Shown here piece by piece: positions 18,674 to 29,149 of a DNA stretch of 64,000 bases (position 1 is its first letter; each line of letters opens with the position of its first letter). A program made the translations under genes and the position numbers. Source of the stretch: Cymbomonas tetramitiformis (Eukaryota; Chlorophyta; Pyramimonadophyceae; Pyramimonadales; Pyramimonadaceae); contig LGRX02033409.1 in assembly GCA_001247695.2 (NCBI GenBank), forward strand, positions 62,001-126,000, read 5' to 3'. The notes under the pieces are model-generated. The model searched no databases and was not told the DNA's origin. It was given only the letters and a program-made list of their open reading frames with translations.

Positions 18674-19569
18674 GTGTTTAATGCATACAACTATATATAT
18701 GCCAAGTTTGATAAGGAAACGATATCCATATTCAAGCACATATAGCAAACTATTTAATTCAATGCACATTGATGACATTTGTTATCAAGTTATCAACTTT
18801 TCAGAAAAAAAACTCGCCACGACCCGTCTAGACATGGCAAGTTTCTGTAATTGAAAACACGAAAAAAAACATGATGAAAAATAAGTACAAATGTTCACTT
18901 ATAATCTTAGCCCCAAGGCCCCGTAAAAGCTCTAACGTTTTATCAGCATCTTCTACAGTTGCTGGTGTGCGGCTAGCCGTAGGCACTATTGTACTCTGCC
19001 GGGCAGCACCCGAAATGTCAGCTACGAACTCGGCAACAATCATGTTCGTTCCGCTACTATAGTCTCGGGTGACTGCTCTGGAACGATGACAGGTGACGAT
19101 GACGACAGTGCTGGGCTGGTCAGGGTGACACTCCCAGAATTTCTGAGGCATTATCAACAAAACCAGGTGATTCATAGGTCATACACATGTTCACCAGGCG
19201 GTGAGGTGAAATCAATTATGACTACTGCCTCCGGCACCTCCGCCTCCTCGGTCACGTTTGTGGCATCTGTCATCTCACCTTGACCCTCTTTGGCTGCTGC
19301 CATCTGCTCTGCCTGGACGTCGAGAGAAATACCGACCGTCCTTGGGCAAGCTATTCCTAGCTTCAGTGTTCAGTCATTTGATCTCACTAGACGTCTTCTT
19401 CATCCGACAGGCCAGATGCCTCGAAAAGCATCTGAGCGATGTCGTCTGACCGATGTCGGTCACTCGCGGAGTTGACGATTCGGTTGTTGACATCTGCACA
19501 TGAAAACGAGATAACCAGCGATTAAGAAATTTAAAAAGAAAAGTCGACGACAAAAATTCATATCGCAGG
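18674..19569. other. Intergenic region, mostly unassigned
   Basis: A minus-strand frame at 18828-19175 (115 aa, including EDADKTLELLRGLGAK) looks protein-like but matches nothing I know. The rest has TA-rich tracts (18690-18760) and no recognised gene. Confidence 0.35.
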
Positions 19570-20270
19570 ATGATGACGTGTCATGTCATGCCATGTCATC
19601 ACGTGTGTTGTTCGGTTGTGAGGACTGAACCAGTCTCACAGGTATGCAAGCAAACACTTACAAGTAATATGGTGCTGGGACCATAGGGTGATATCGGATG
19701 ACTTTGTATAATATTGGATATTTCGTATATTTTGGGTGAACTTTCACTGTTTGAGGTTACAAGACACCAGAGGTTGGTGCCAATGTGTAACTAATTCTGT
19801 CAAAAACTGACATGAGAGCTTGTTCAGCTCTTCAAGTAGTAACATGTCGACTCGAATTCCCTCAGATCTCTCCGAATTCGACAGTCACAGTGCTCAGTCA
19901 CTTCATGTTCACATATCCTATGACCTGTCTTGTCATTTAGCCCTTGGGCTGCAGCTGCCAGTCATACAATGATCTCTGCTCTGATTTGCTGAATAATCAT
20001 AGATCTGATGATGTGGCAAGAACTGAGGCTCTCCTGGTTTCCCTCCAGTTATGTTTGGCTGTTTGGATATAAAATGGTTCCCCCCATTTCTGGAATGGTT
20101 TCCCACCAATTCTCTGAACCTGATCTGCTGTGGTTGCAGATGTTCAAAAGTCACATGCTGTCAGTCACCCTCGTCATACCTCTCGGTCATACTGGTGACT
20201 GTCATCGGTGCTGTCACTCGTCATTCTGACACGTCTGTCTCTCGTCTGACTCGCGATACACCCTAGTACA
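19570..20270 (-). repeat. Candidate 3' LTR of the gypsy element, with adjacent polypurine tract
   Basis: On the minus strand a polypurine tract AAAAGGGGGGGAGAGT (20271-20286) is followed directly by TGTACTAGGG (20270 downward), the classic start of a 3' LTR. The far end is uncertain; I place it near the palindromic GATGACGTGTCATG at about 19570. The matching 5' LTR is not in the window. Confidence 0.5.
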
Positions 20271-20387
20271 ACTCTCCCCCCCTTTTCGGCGCGCCTACGT
20301 CCTCGCTAGGCTGTCCTGCGTGCCCTTATGTACATAGTCAGGGGGGTTAGCATGCACTTTGTGACAAGATCGGGCTGCTAAGCCCTC

Positions 20388-20480
20388 GGTTCTTGGGTCC
20401 GTGCCCCCCAGTCCTCGGGTCCGGGTCCCCCTCTACGGTTCTTGGGTCCGTGCCCCCCAGTCCTTGGGTCTGGGTCCCCT
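20388..20480. repeat. 45-bp direct duplication
   Basis: GGTTCTTGGGTCCGTGCCCC CCAGTCC..GGGTC.GGGTCCCC occurs twice in tandem, in the 3' untranslated part of the gypsy element. Confidence 0.8.
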
Positions 20481-20565
20481 TCCGCAATCCGGGTTCGCCG
20501 AAGGCGCCTCACCGTCTCACGCTGCCAACGCTCATCAGGTTTGGCAACCCCGGCACTTCCCCAGA

Positions 20566-21705
20566 TCACGGGTCTTCCGCGGCCATTGCGCCCCGTGGCT
20601 GACCAGCCCCGGTATCTTGAAACTCGAACGTGTCAGTCCTCGCTGTCAGCGTCGAAATGAGGTTCATTACCGCGAGCGCGCTCTCCTCCTTCATGCGCTC
20701 GTTCAGCTTCAGCTCGCAAAACAGGTGGTGCAGCAACGCACGAGGTATCGCATATACCGCCTGGGCTGAACCCATACCGCGGGTGTTGGCCGAGGAGATG
20801 CCCCCCTGGGCAGTGTTCTCGTGCCTCCCTAGCATCGCTCGCGCAGGGCAGGGAGTCGTGTGGGTGCACAGCAACAAGGGTACCGAAGGCGCTGCATTTG
20901 TCCATATGTGAGTTGGCTTCATGTACGGTGTGCCATACTTACAATAGGTGGTCAACAGCGGCTCTGGCAGACCTTTCATTACGGCGCGCGTGTGCAACCC
21001 TCGCAGCGCGTCGCCAGCGGGGTTTTCTATGAAGAAATACGCAGGGTCGTAGAACTCGATGATCTCCCTGGTACGCCGCACGCGCCTGTCCGCCAGCTTC
21101 AGATCTGGAGCCCCCAGTGTCTTCGCCTTGCTGTACTCCTTGCAGGGGGGGCTGGCCCAGATGACGTCGAAATGATGTCGTGGGTAGAGCTTGTAGTTCC
21201 AGTGAAGGATGTCCTCCGTGCACGTGGCTTGCCACTTTGGCAGGATGTCCACTGTTACTACCTCGCAGTCCCTGAACTGACGTTGGAACTGCTGCTCCAC
21301 TGAGCCGGTACCGCAGAACAGCACCAAAATTCTAACTGGGTGCTGCACTCTCGAGAGGTGAGGCTGGTAAGCTCGGCTCTGGCTACTGCTGTGGACTGTC
21401 GGGGTTGGAGGTCTCATTGCCATCAACTGTGCCCTCTGCTCCTCCTGACCCTTGTGAGTCTCCCTTCGCCTTTTCTCTGGAGCCTTCTTCAACCTTTCCT
21501 CCTCAGCTTCGAAGACTCGCAGTGGTTCCAGCCTGCCCCCTCGCCCTTCCAAGTCCTCTCTGGTTCGCCACTGGCTGTGACTATGCGGCAGCCCTTTCCA
21601 TTTAGTTAGCCACTCCTGCACTGTCCCGCCAGCCTTCCCACCTAGCTTCCTGAAGCGAGTGCTGATGATGCGTTCCACCTCACGCTCCCTCTGACCCTCT
21701 ACCAA
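20566..21705 (-). CDS. Gypsy C-terminus: chromodomain plus cytosine-5 DNA methyltransferase
   Basis: An open 379-residue frame. Residues about 10-55 (VERIISTRFRKLGGK...QEWLTKWKGLPHSHSQWR) form a chromodomain as in chromovirus integrase tails. Residues about 125-340 are a C5-MTase: motif I LVLFCGTGSVEQQF, motif II-like TVDIL, motif IV WASPPCKEYSKAKT with the catalytic Cys after Pro-Pro, motif VI FFIENP, motif VIII-like YCKYGTPYMKPTHIWTN, and VYAIPRALLHHLF near the end. The wording of motif IV resembles phage and large-DNA-virus C5 enzymes. It would methylate cytosine in DNA. The frame is complete, unlike the rest of the element. It probably begins as a continuation of integrase at 21699-22811, in a different frame. 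Confidence 0.88.
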   Translation of the reverse strand: MVEGQREREVERIISTRFRKLGGKAGGTVQEWLTKWKGLPHSHSQWRTREDLEGRGGRLEPLRVFEAEEERLKKAPEKRRRETHKGQEEQRAQLMAMRPPTPTVHSSSQSRAYQPHLSRVQHPVRILVLFCGTGSVEQQFQRQFRDCEVVTVDILPKWQATCTEDILHWNYKLYPRHHFDVIWASPPCKEYSKAKTLGAPDLKLADRRVRRTREIIEFYDPAYFFIENPAGDALRGLHTRAVMKGLPEPLLTTYCKYGTPYMKPTHIWTNAAPSVPLLLCTHTTPCPARAMLGRHENTAQGGISSANTRGMGSAQAVYAIPRALLHHLFCELKLNERMKEESALAVMNLISTLTARTDTFEFQDTGAGQPRGAMAAEDP

Positions 21706-22960
21706 GACCGGTGGCGGTGCATTTCCTCTTGCCTGCTCACGAAGTGCTTAGCTCCCGACTGAACTGGGGTGAGCCGATCCGCTGTGAACACGTCGTGCAC
21801 CTTCCAATGCACGGGTAGCTCTAACCTGTACGCTGACGGAGCTCCACGGTCCTGCTCTGGCAGCTCTTGCTGCCTGTCGCTGTACAGACATTCTATTACA
21901 CGTAGGGGGCCGTGCCTGAGCTTGCGCAGTTTCGGCTTCAACCCCCGATCTCCAGGCAGAGTCAGGTGCTGGCCATCCACCCATACCTGATCATTCACCT
22001 TAATGTGCTGCAGCCGGTGTCGCGCGTCGAACTGCTCCACCATGCGCTGCTGGGCCATCTGCAGGTTCACCCGCGCTGCCTGTAGTTGCCGCGCAAACTG
22101 CTTGGCCAGCTCGTGCGCAGTCCCTCTCTTGTCCGCAGCTACTCGCCCACCTTTTCTTCGTCTTGACCCGCCTTCCAAAGCTGCGTCCATGAAGAAGTCC
22201 AGCTGCGTTGCTGGAGCGTGTCCGTACACCAACTCAAAGGGAGAGAATCCAGTCGCCGCTGACGTGGAGTCATTGATCGCGTACTCCACAGGTGTCACCC
22301 AGAGGTCCCAGTCCTCTTGGTTATCAGCAACATAGCAGCGCAGCATGCGCTCCACGGTGTGGTTGCTGCGTTCCGCTTGCCCGTCGCTCTGAGGGTGATA
22401 GGGAGTGGTGCTAGCTACCTTGACGCCCATCAGTCGCATGAACTCCTGAGTCATGGCGTCGCGAAAGTGGGGGTCTCGGTCACACACTATCTTCATTGGA
22501 GCTCCGTGCAATCGCCATACTGCGTCCATGAACAATCTTACCACCACTTCTGCAGAGCTGTCGTTGTAGGTCATTGGCACCACATGTACCATTTTGCTCA
22601 GCTTACAGGTGAAGGTAGTGAAGGCGTTCACTCCTCGCTGGGTCATCGGAAGCCCGGTACGAAGTCGATGCTGACAACCTCCCAGAGTCTGCTTGGCACT
22701 CGATGCGGTTGCAACAGTCCCATGGGATACCCCTGCCGCGGCTGGGTCTGCTGACACGTCACGCACGTCTTTACCCATTCCGCTATATCTAGGTCCATTC
22801 GCGGCCACCATAAACGTCTTCGGACCCGCTCCAGCGTCTTGTCCCTGCCGGTGTGGCCTGCGAACGGTGCCTCGTGAGCTTCTCTCAACACTAGCTCCCG
22901 CAAGGGCGAGTCCGGCGCCAGTACCACCTGATAGCGCCCTTCAGCCACTCTCCAAATGAT
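21699..22960 (-). pseudogene. Gypsy integrase, frameshifted
   Basis: Zinc-binding HHCC part at about 22700-22900 (REAHEAPFAGHTGRDKT..., CVTCQQ). The core has VVSIDF for the first Asp in one frame and then, after a frameshift near 22645, AFTTFTCKLSKMVHVVPM, IVCDRDPHF (second Asp) and GQAERSNHTVERML (Glu). The C-terminal part has GDRGLKPKLRKLRHGPLRV. It would insert element DNA into chromatin guided by the following chromodomain. The frameshift disables this copy. Confidence 0.88.
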
Positions 22961-23189
22961 GTCGCTTACCAGCCGGAAATGCTTTGTGCGATGATGCTGG
23001 GTGTTTAGCAGCTCCTGCTTCAGGGTTCTGAGATATTCGCTGCGTCTGTGCTCAGCTCTCAGCGCCCGCAAGAACACCCCTGGCTCCACTGTCCCCGACT
23101 TATCTCTGATCTTCGCTGCTGCTCCGGAGAGCGTGACTGCTGGTTGCGCTGTGGGTCTCTCGCGTGGGGCCAGCTTGCTGGGTGACTTC

Positions 23190-23695
23190 TGTGGCCTGGC
23201 TATCACTACTAGCACTGGCCATGGGACTGGCAGTTCCTGCAGAGCCGAGCGGTGACCGCTCTCCTCTCCAGGTGAGGTAAACAGTCTGTTGGGCTCACCA
23301 TGCTCGTTCACCCTTGGAATGACCTCCACGATCTCCAGGCCAAACTCGCGTAGCAACGGTCGCCAATTCGCCTGAGGGAAATCGGGCAATAAGAACAAGG
23401 CGGCTGTGTGACACGGGTCCTGCTTCGCCTCAGATGCGCAGTGTCGCAGAATGTCCTCAATGCTCACGTTGGGGTCTGAGAAGGGGGGGTTGCACCAGAC
23501 GATACGGCCCCTTCACTGCTCGTTCAAGCAATCAGTCCAGAATGTGCTCACCTGTCGATTCTGGCCCATAGCGTCACAGCACGCATCCACCTGGAACGGT
23601 CCTCCCAGTGCTCGAGAGTACTTGCTCTGCAGCCTAGCGAACTCCGAGGCGATCAACTTCCAATCCTGCTTGTCCACCAGCGGTCCTCCGGGTCG
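23190..23695 (-). pseudogene. Dam-like adenine methyltransferase domain between RNase H and integrase
   Basis: On the minus strand: DWKLIASEFARLQ, then FQVDACCDAMGQN...STFW, an in-frame TGA at about 23497, RGRIVWCNPPFSDPNVSIEDIL, and a hydrophobic FLLPDFPQANWRPLL strand. The order VDxx...F/W...VWCNPPF...LLP..W is that of the phage-type Dam N6-adenine methyltransferase family, with NPPF as motif IV. It lies where the polyprotein passes from RNase H to integrase. The TGA may be a mutated Trp codon. The domain is visible; enzyme activity is not shown. Confidence 0.75.
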
Positions 23696-24660
23696 GATCA
23701 TTGGACTTGATTGCTGCCGCTCTGCTACTGTCGCTGGCGGTTGTGCTGCTGGTTGCTGCGCTGCTGCTGATGGCTGCTGCTGCTGCTCTGCTGCTGGCTT
23801 CTGAGCTACTGTTGCGGGCGGCTGTGTTGGGGGTGTCTCTGACAGAACGGCTTCTGCATCCAAGGGAGACGCTGGGTCATCACCTGTTGCTGGTTGCTCT
23901 GCTGCTACCGCTCTAGTGGTTACGCCCGCGAAGACAGAGGCTGCCGCCATCGTGGCTACTGTGTCCATAGCGTCGCGCCACAGGTCGGGGGTCTCCGCCC
24001 ACCACAGTCCATTGAGCTGCATCAGCTTCCCTGTCACCACTGGAGGGCTCACTGGTGGGTGTTCCTCGTCCTCCTCATCTGATGAGCTGAACCCCGCATC
24101 CAAGGGAGAGCTAGGGTCCTCCTTCTCCACCTTCTTCTCTTCCACCGCTGCATTCACCTCAGCCTTGGCCTTGGGTACTTCCGCTGGTTTCCCCTTGGCA
24201 CCTGCTGCTCGCCTTCCGTCCTCAGCTGACACTGGCTGGTCGGTACTCAGGTCCACGTATCCTGCCTCCTTGAGCCCCTCTCTTGCTGAGGTTTGCACAT
24301 AGTCTGGTCGGCGAGAGGCCGCGTCCGGCACCACCAGCGTGCGCCCTGGCACGTGCTCCATCGCATGCACGCCCACCTCCACCAGGTCCTCGTACCACCT
24401 CGCTTGTCGCCTGCTGAGTTCCCGGCCTGGAGCGAAGAGCCACTTCAGCGGCGCGTGGTCTCCCATGAGTCGGAACTCCGTGAAGATAAGGTAATGCCTC
24501 CATTCATGTTTGAGTCGTGCAGTGATGAATCGCTGCTAACTCCCGTTCCCATGCATCTTGGTAATTTGGTTCCGCTGATGAGAACTGCTTGCTCTCGAAG
24601 GCGGTTGGCTGCAGGCCCTTCCCCAGGTCCTACATCAGTACCCCAGCCAGTGCCACCGCA
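23696..24660 (-). pseudogene. Gypsy RNase H and low-complexity linker
   Basis: RNase H begins in the RT frame (FVVQTDASAVALAGVLM), crosses a TAG at about 24640, continues AFESKQFSSAEPNYQ, shifts frame near 24510, and ends with MGDHAPLKWLF and VPDAASRRPDY. Then comes a 200-residue acidic, Pro/Gln/Ala-rich linker before the adenine-MTase domain. One stop and one frameshift inactivate it. Confidence 0.8.
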
Positions 24661-26813
24661 CTAGCGTCCGTCTGTACGACAAATGGGCTGGTGTCATCAT
24701 GAGCTGCCTTCTGATCTGGAAGGATCAACGTACTAGGGGCTGTGGTCAGCACGGTCTTCAACCGTTCGAACGCCCGCTCCTGCTCTGGGCCCCACTCCCA
24801 GGGTACTAAGTTCTTCGTCAGCTTGGTCAATGGGTGAGATAGATCGGAGAACCCCTGGATGTACCGGCGGTAGAAACCAGCCAGACCCAGGAACTGTCGC
24901 ACATGTTTGACAGTTTCCAGCTTGGGCCAATCCCTCACTGCTGCGACCTTGTCCTGCCGGGGTCGGCATCGTTCACGATCAATGACATGCCCGAGGAACC
25001 GTACAGAGCGCTTGAAGCACCGCAGCTTCGATTCCTTCAGCCGGACTTTGTTCTGACGACAGACCTCCAGCACCTGCTTCAAATGACCGAGGTGTTCAGT
25101 TGGATTCTTACTGAAGATCATGATGTCGTCCACGAACACCCTCACGAATGGGAGGTGTCCTAGGTAGCTCTGCATCATACGCTGCCAGCAAGAAGGACTG
25201 TTCGACAACCCCATGGGCATAACCAGCCACTCATAAGCTCCAAACGGCGTGGTCATTGCAGTCTTCTCGATTGCGTCCTCCTCCATGGGCACCTGCCAGA
25301 ATCCCCACAGAGCGTCCGCGGTGGAGAAGATAGTCGCCCCCTGTAGATCATCAATGAGAGACTGCACATCGGGAAGAGGATAACGGTCCTTTACGGTGAT
25401 TTCATTGATCTGGCGGTAATCAATCACTAGCCGTAGCTCCTTAGGATTCGAGGGCTTGGGTACCATCAAGCCTGGACTGCCCCAAGGTGAGGATGAGGGG
25501 CGGATGTAACCCTTCGCCAAGAGCTCGTCCAGTTGTCCACGAAGTTGTCGCAACTCCTCCATGGACAGCTTGTAGCACCTCTTATGTCGTGCGCCATCAC
25601 GGTACTCGGGGTCCACGCGCAGCGGCGATTTGTGGTCGCGGTCCACGACGCCCTTGGGGAGCTCCATGCCCACCACGTCCACATATGCCTTCTTTAGCTC
25701 CGCCAGCTCGTCCCATATCCATTGTGGGACCTCCTCAGCGTCTTCCTCATCAGGAGGGGTCGGCTGTGCTGGGGTCTGCTTGAGCTCGGCCTCACCGCTG
25801 CTCCGCTGCTTGGCCTCATCGTCCTCACCACGGCTCCGCTGCTCGGCCTTGTTGTCCTCACCACTGCTCCGCATCTGCTCAGCCGCCGTTACCACTGGAG
25901 CTGCAGTTGCTGGCGCGCGCCGTCTACGCCCTTTTCTCCTCGATGGAGCACTGCTATGCTCCCGCAACGCCTGCGCTGTCCTCCACAGTTGGTGAGCCTC
26001 ACTCTCCCGATCAGGCTCCAACCCGTCTGCGTGATCTTGCGCAGCATTTTCCCTGCGCTCTCGGGGTAACATCTGAAAAGCCTCCCATCGAGCTCGTACG
26101 GGGTATGGTCCCCAGTCCAGCACTGTCGGAGTGACAGAAGTGGGGCACGTCACCGGGCGCACCGCGCAGACTAGCTCCTGAGCTGCGTCGTCTGCGTCGA
26201 GATCCTCCGAGTCTGAGGAGCTGGTGTCCGAAGCTAGAGTTGTCATGCTTGCTGCCGTGCCATCGCTGTCCCCGTATTCCTCGCGTGAGGTCTCCTCCCC
26301 CCCCCTCAGGCTGGCGACGTCACACTCCGATGATGAAGAGGAGGAGGTCTCTGACAAAGCAGCAGCTGCTTCCAAGGGAGAGTTGGGGTCGTCGGAGGCT
26401 TCCGGCTTGAAGGTCCCGTCAGGCGCCAAGTACATGATGTAGGCCTCCTGCCCGCTGTTCTTCAGTGCTCGCAAGTCCTTCCTAGCTTGCTTGGTGCTGA
26501 TTAGCTGAGCCTCCACTAGGCTCATAGCCTGGCCCCTCTCCGAGTTCGAGGACCCCGGATTGCACCCCGCAATGACTACCTTCTGTGACCCATGGCCAAA
26601 CCGCACACTCCCATACTGTGCATAGTCAAAGGTGATCCGCCGCTGTGCTCGTAACCAGTCACCCCCCAGCACCACGTCCACACCCAGGGATAGAGGCATC
26701 ACTCGCAGAGTCACCTGTTTGGCATAACTTCCTTTCCGCGTCTCCGCTGTGAGCTTGGGCCGAATACAAGAGTTGGCGTCGCAGACTGTGCCATCTGCAA
26801 CCTGCACTCGCAT
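24630..26813 (-). CDS. Gypsy protease end and reverse transcriptase
   Basis: A 727-residue frame. The first ~70 residues complete the aspartic protease (LRVMPLSLGVDVVLGGDWL, the usual second flap/GxDxxLGxDWL strand). A long Ser/Asp/Glu-rich linker follows, with a basic KGRRRRAP patch. RT occupies about residues 415-650: RPSSSPWGSPGLMVPKPS, LRLVIDYRQIN, FSTADALWGFWQV, AYEWLVMPMGLSNSPS, catalytic FVDDIMIFSK, and thumb region VRQFLGLAGFYRRYI. This frame itself is intact. Start and end lie within the original Gag-Pol polyprotein, so the ATG at 26813 is probably not a real start. Confidence 0.9.
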   Translation of the reverse strand: MRVQVADGTVCDANSCIRPKLTAETRKGSYAKQVTLRVMPLSLGVDVVLGGDWLRAQRRITFDYAQYGSVRFGHGSQKVVIAGCNPGSSNSERGQAMSLVEAQLISTKQARKDLRALKNSGQEAYIMYLAPDGTFKPEASDDPNSPLEAAAALSETSSSSSSECDVASLRGGEETSREEYGDSDGTAASMTTLASDTSSSDSEDLDADDAAQELVCAVRPVTCPTSVTPTVLDWGPYPVRARWEAFQMLPRERRENAAQDHADGLEPDRESEAHQLWRTAQALREHSSAPSRRKGRRRRAPATAAPVVTAAEQMRSSGEDNKAEQRSRGEDDEAKQRSSGEAELKQTPAQPTPPDEEDAEEVPQWIWDELAELKKAYVDVVGMELPKGVVDRDHKSPLRVDPEYRDGARHKRCYKLSMEELRQLRGQLDELLAKGYIRPSSSPWGSPGLMVPKPSNPKELRLVIDYRQINEITVKDRYPLPDVQSLIDDLQGATIFSTADALWGFWQVPMEEDAIEKTAMTTPFGAYEWLVMPMGLSNSPSCWQRMMQSYLGHLPFVRVFVDDIMIFSKNPTEHLGHLKQVLEVCRQNKVRLKESKLRCFKRSVRFLGHVIDRERCRPRQDKVAAVRDWPKLETVKHVRQFLGLAGFYRRYIQGFSDLSHPLTKLTKNLVPWEWGPEQERAFERLKTVLTTAPSTLILPDQKAAHDDTSPFVVQTDASAVALAGVLM

Positions 26814-27061
26814 TGGTTTCTCATGGACTGATGGTTGAAGCTTGAGCTTTCTCGCAGTCTCTAAGGATGTGAAACTGGAGGAGGCGCCCCAGTATCGATG
26901 AGAACCTTCACTCGCACCTTACCAATCCATGCCCAGAAAATCATGAGTGTGGGCCCTGACGCGTCCATAGCGGCTAGCACGTGCTCGTCCAGCCATTCTC
27001 CCCAGCGTCCCGCCCCCGCGTCTATCGTCCGTAGCCTCATCCCATCGATGTCGTGCTGCAC
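26814..27061 (-). pseudogene. Gypsy aspartic protease, N-terminal part
   Basis: Contains VRVKVLIDTGA with the catalytic Asp-Thr-Gly. The frame is lost at about 26880 in GGGGCGCCTCCTCC; shifted by one base it continues SSSFTSLETARKLKL into the RT frame. A single indel therefore splits protease from RT. Confidence 0.8.
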
Positions 27062-27640
27062 GTCTCCTTACACGACGAACTTCATCCTCTGGCAATCTCA
27101 CGCTGCCATTGGACTTCAACCATCTGAGGCACCATGCATCGTCATGCACATCTCGATGCTTGTCACGGTCGGCCTGCTGTTCAGCCACACTGGCCATCAA
27201 GTCCGCGAATCTGGTGGTACACGCCAACCTGGGGAGTCTCATCTCCGCATCTTTGCCAGGCGGACTCCATGCAGGCACGTCAGCGCGCGCTGCTGGAGTT
27301 GCGCCCTCCTTCACGAAGTGGCTCTCGTGCCTCTGGCGATACTGCTCGATGGCGTAGAGCTGCCACTCCTTCTTCTTCTTCTTCTTGGTTCCAGCCTTCT
27401 GCCGCTGGGCCCCAATTGCCAATTCCTTCTGCACCTTTCTGCCCTTGTGAGCACATTATCTGCAGCTTCTCTTCCCACTCACGGTGGCTCATGGTCTTCG
27501 CCACCTGCTGAGTATATGCGTTCGAATTCTCAACCCATTCCGCCAGCAAAGCTTGTCTCTGCTGAAGGTCCGACCTCGCGTGGTCTGCCCAGTTGTTGTC
27601 TACAGCGATCGGCTGTCCTGGGGAATTCTCCGCCACTGGG
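27062..27640 (-). pseudogene. Gypsy gag-like remnant
   Basis: Two overlapping minus-strand frames: one contains SHREWEEKLQIMCSQGQ, the other a KKKKKK tract, QYRQRHESHFVKEGA and WCLRWLKSNGSVRL. The frames exchange near 27400. This fills the place of gag before protease, but no zinc knuckle is seen. It could equally be the tail of the upstream Dnmt-like polyprotein; the junction of the two gypsy pieces lies somewhere here. Confidence 0.45.
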
Positions 27641-28700
27641 GACTCCTCGCTGTGAGGAAGCCCCTTCCTGCTTGCTTCTGCGACTGCCATCAGCAGTTCC
27701 ATAGCCCTGCGATCCATGGCCAGGCCCAGAATGCTCGCCAATTCTACGTCATTCAGGCCATCGGCCATGCGTAGCTCACTTGCGCTGTAGCCCATGGCTC
27801 GCGCCTTCTCGTCGAGGTTCACTTCTCGGGATTCTTCCTCGGTGTCCTCATCGTCATGGTTGCGCACCACGGTGCCCATCCTTGCTCTTCTGAATGCTCT
27901 AGACCCTTGCGTCGCCATGATGGTGGGAAGAGCCCTTAGCGGTTCTCCCACAACGTTCACCACGTAGTGAGGCGCGCGGTCTGTTCTTATTACTGGTCTG
28001 GGCTGCCAGCCCTTGCATAGGATTGACGATACAACTCGTCCTTCTGGTCTCGCTACCTTGCTCATCACGGAGCGAAACTGATGGATCTGGAACAGGTTGC
28101 TTCAGTACGGTCGCAATCGATGTGCGTAAGCGCCTGCTTGTGCTGCATCAAAGGACACTGGTCGGCCAATGACGCTGGCAATGTACGGGAACACCTCGTC
28201 CCTGATCTTGGTCCGGGGTCTGTGCGACAATGGGGACACGTTCTCCAGGATGTATCCTGGGGGCCTCTGCTGCTGTAGCTGCTGCAGCGTGGACAGAAGC
28301 CGAACCACTTCATAAAATAATTTGCTGTGCCTGCCATCCAGGCCTGTAAGCGTTCCAGCAGGGGAGAGATCCTGGCATGGAAACCCACACACCATGACCC
28401 ACTGGCGTCCTTGAAGAGCTCCTGCCCGTATGAAATCGGCGCTCGTCGTGTCGTGCAGATCTTGGGGTAAGGCCCCAAATTCTATTGCACTGGGTGAGAT
28501 GAGGTCAGGATATCGTCGCAGCAACGCCGTGCACCTGGCTCTGGCCACTGTCTGACTGCTCGGTGATATGTCCTGATACAGGTACCGATCCACCTTCATG
28601 CCATTGCGGAGCAACATCTCCAGGCCAGCACAGAGGCCTCCACATGGCTCATAGCACACCACGCCTTCCTCTCGAGCTTGCGAGAAGAACTGCCTGCCCA
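27640..28700 (-). pseudogene. Dnmt-like cytosine-5 methyltransferase in gypsy polyprotein
   Basis: Motif I region VVCYEPCGGLCAGLEMLL, RYLYQDISPSS, motif IV WVMVCGFPCQDLSPAG with the catalytic Cys, GLDGRHSKLFYEVVRLL, motif VI YILENVSPL, HRLRPY, then an in-frame TGA at about 28110 and a target-recognition-like part (RPVIRTDRAPHYVV, ALPTIMATQGSRAFR). It ends with EKARAMGY...ILGLAMDRRAMELL, the motif IX/X type ending. It follows RNase H directly, where integrase is expected. The PCQ and ENV motifs are distinct from the viral-like C5 enzyme at 20566-21705, so the two were acquired separately. The TGA suggests a TGG-to-TGA change. Confidence 0.85.
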
Positions 28701-29149
28701 GCACCCTGGTGTCCACCTTCTCGGGCTTCAAGATGCGTTCGCCTTCAAAGTACTCATTGCTGTATACAGCGGGGCTTCCTTCGCCATGCGTGCCTCGTGT
28801 AGGTCGCACCAGGCTCAGCGCTTTCCAAGCCGCCCTCGCTAGCCTCCCAGAGTCGGTCACCAGCTCGGGTAGGTCTGTGTCGAACATGTCCCCATGATTG
28901 CACTCCAATTCCTCCTGGTGGTGCAAATCGAATAAACGATGCACTGGTCCCGTGCCCAGCTGCTCCACGGCAGCCCTCTTGCAGTAGTTGGCAACCTGCA
29001 CCTCTGGCGTGGCCTCTTCCCCTGGGGAAACATCCCCAGCCAGCATAAAGCACAGGTAGTCGCAGAAGTCCTTCGTGCAAACTTCCCCCACGCCTGCGTG
29101 AAGCGCAGTCACCTTTTCCCTCTCATGCCTTGCCCCAGTCTCGTCTGTC

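Larger units (their letters stand above)
19570..27640 (-). mobile_element. Ty3/gypsy chromovirus-like element with two DNA methyltransferases (decayed)
   Basis: Minus-strand order from high to low coordinate: gag remnant, aspartic protease, RT, RNase H, long acidic/Gln-rich linker, Dam-like adenine MTase, integrase (HHCC and DDE), chromodomain, cytosine-5 MTase, polypurine tract, LTR. Damage seen: a frameshift in protease (about 26880), a TAG in RNase H (about 24640), a frameshift in RNase H (about 24510), a TGA in the adenine MTase (about 23497), and a frameshift in the integrase core (about 22645). It is no longer autonomous, but domains are well conserved. The 5' LTR is missing and the upstream side runs straight into another gypsy fragment. 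Confidence 0.85.
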
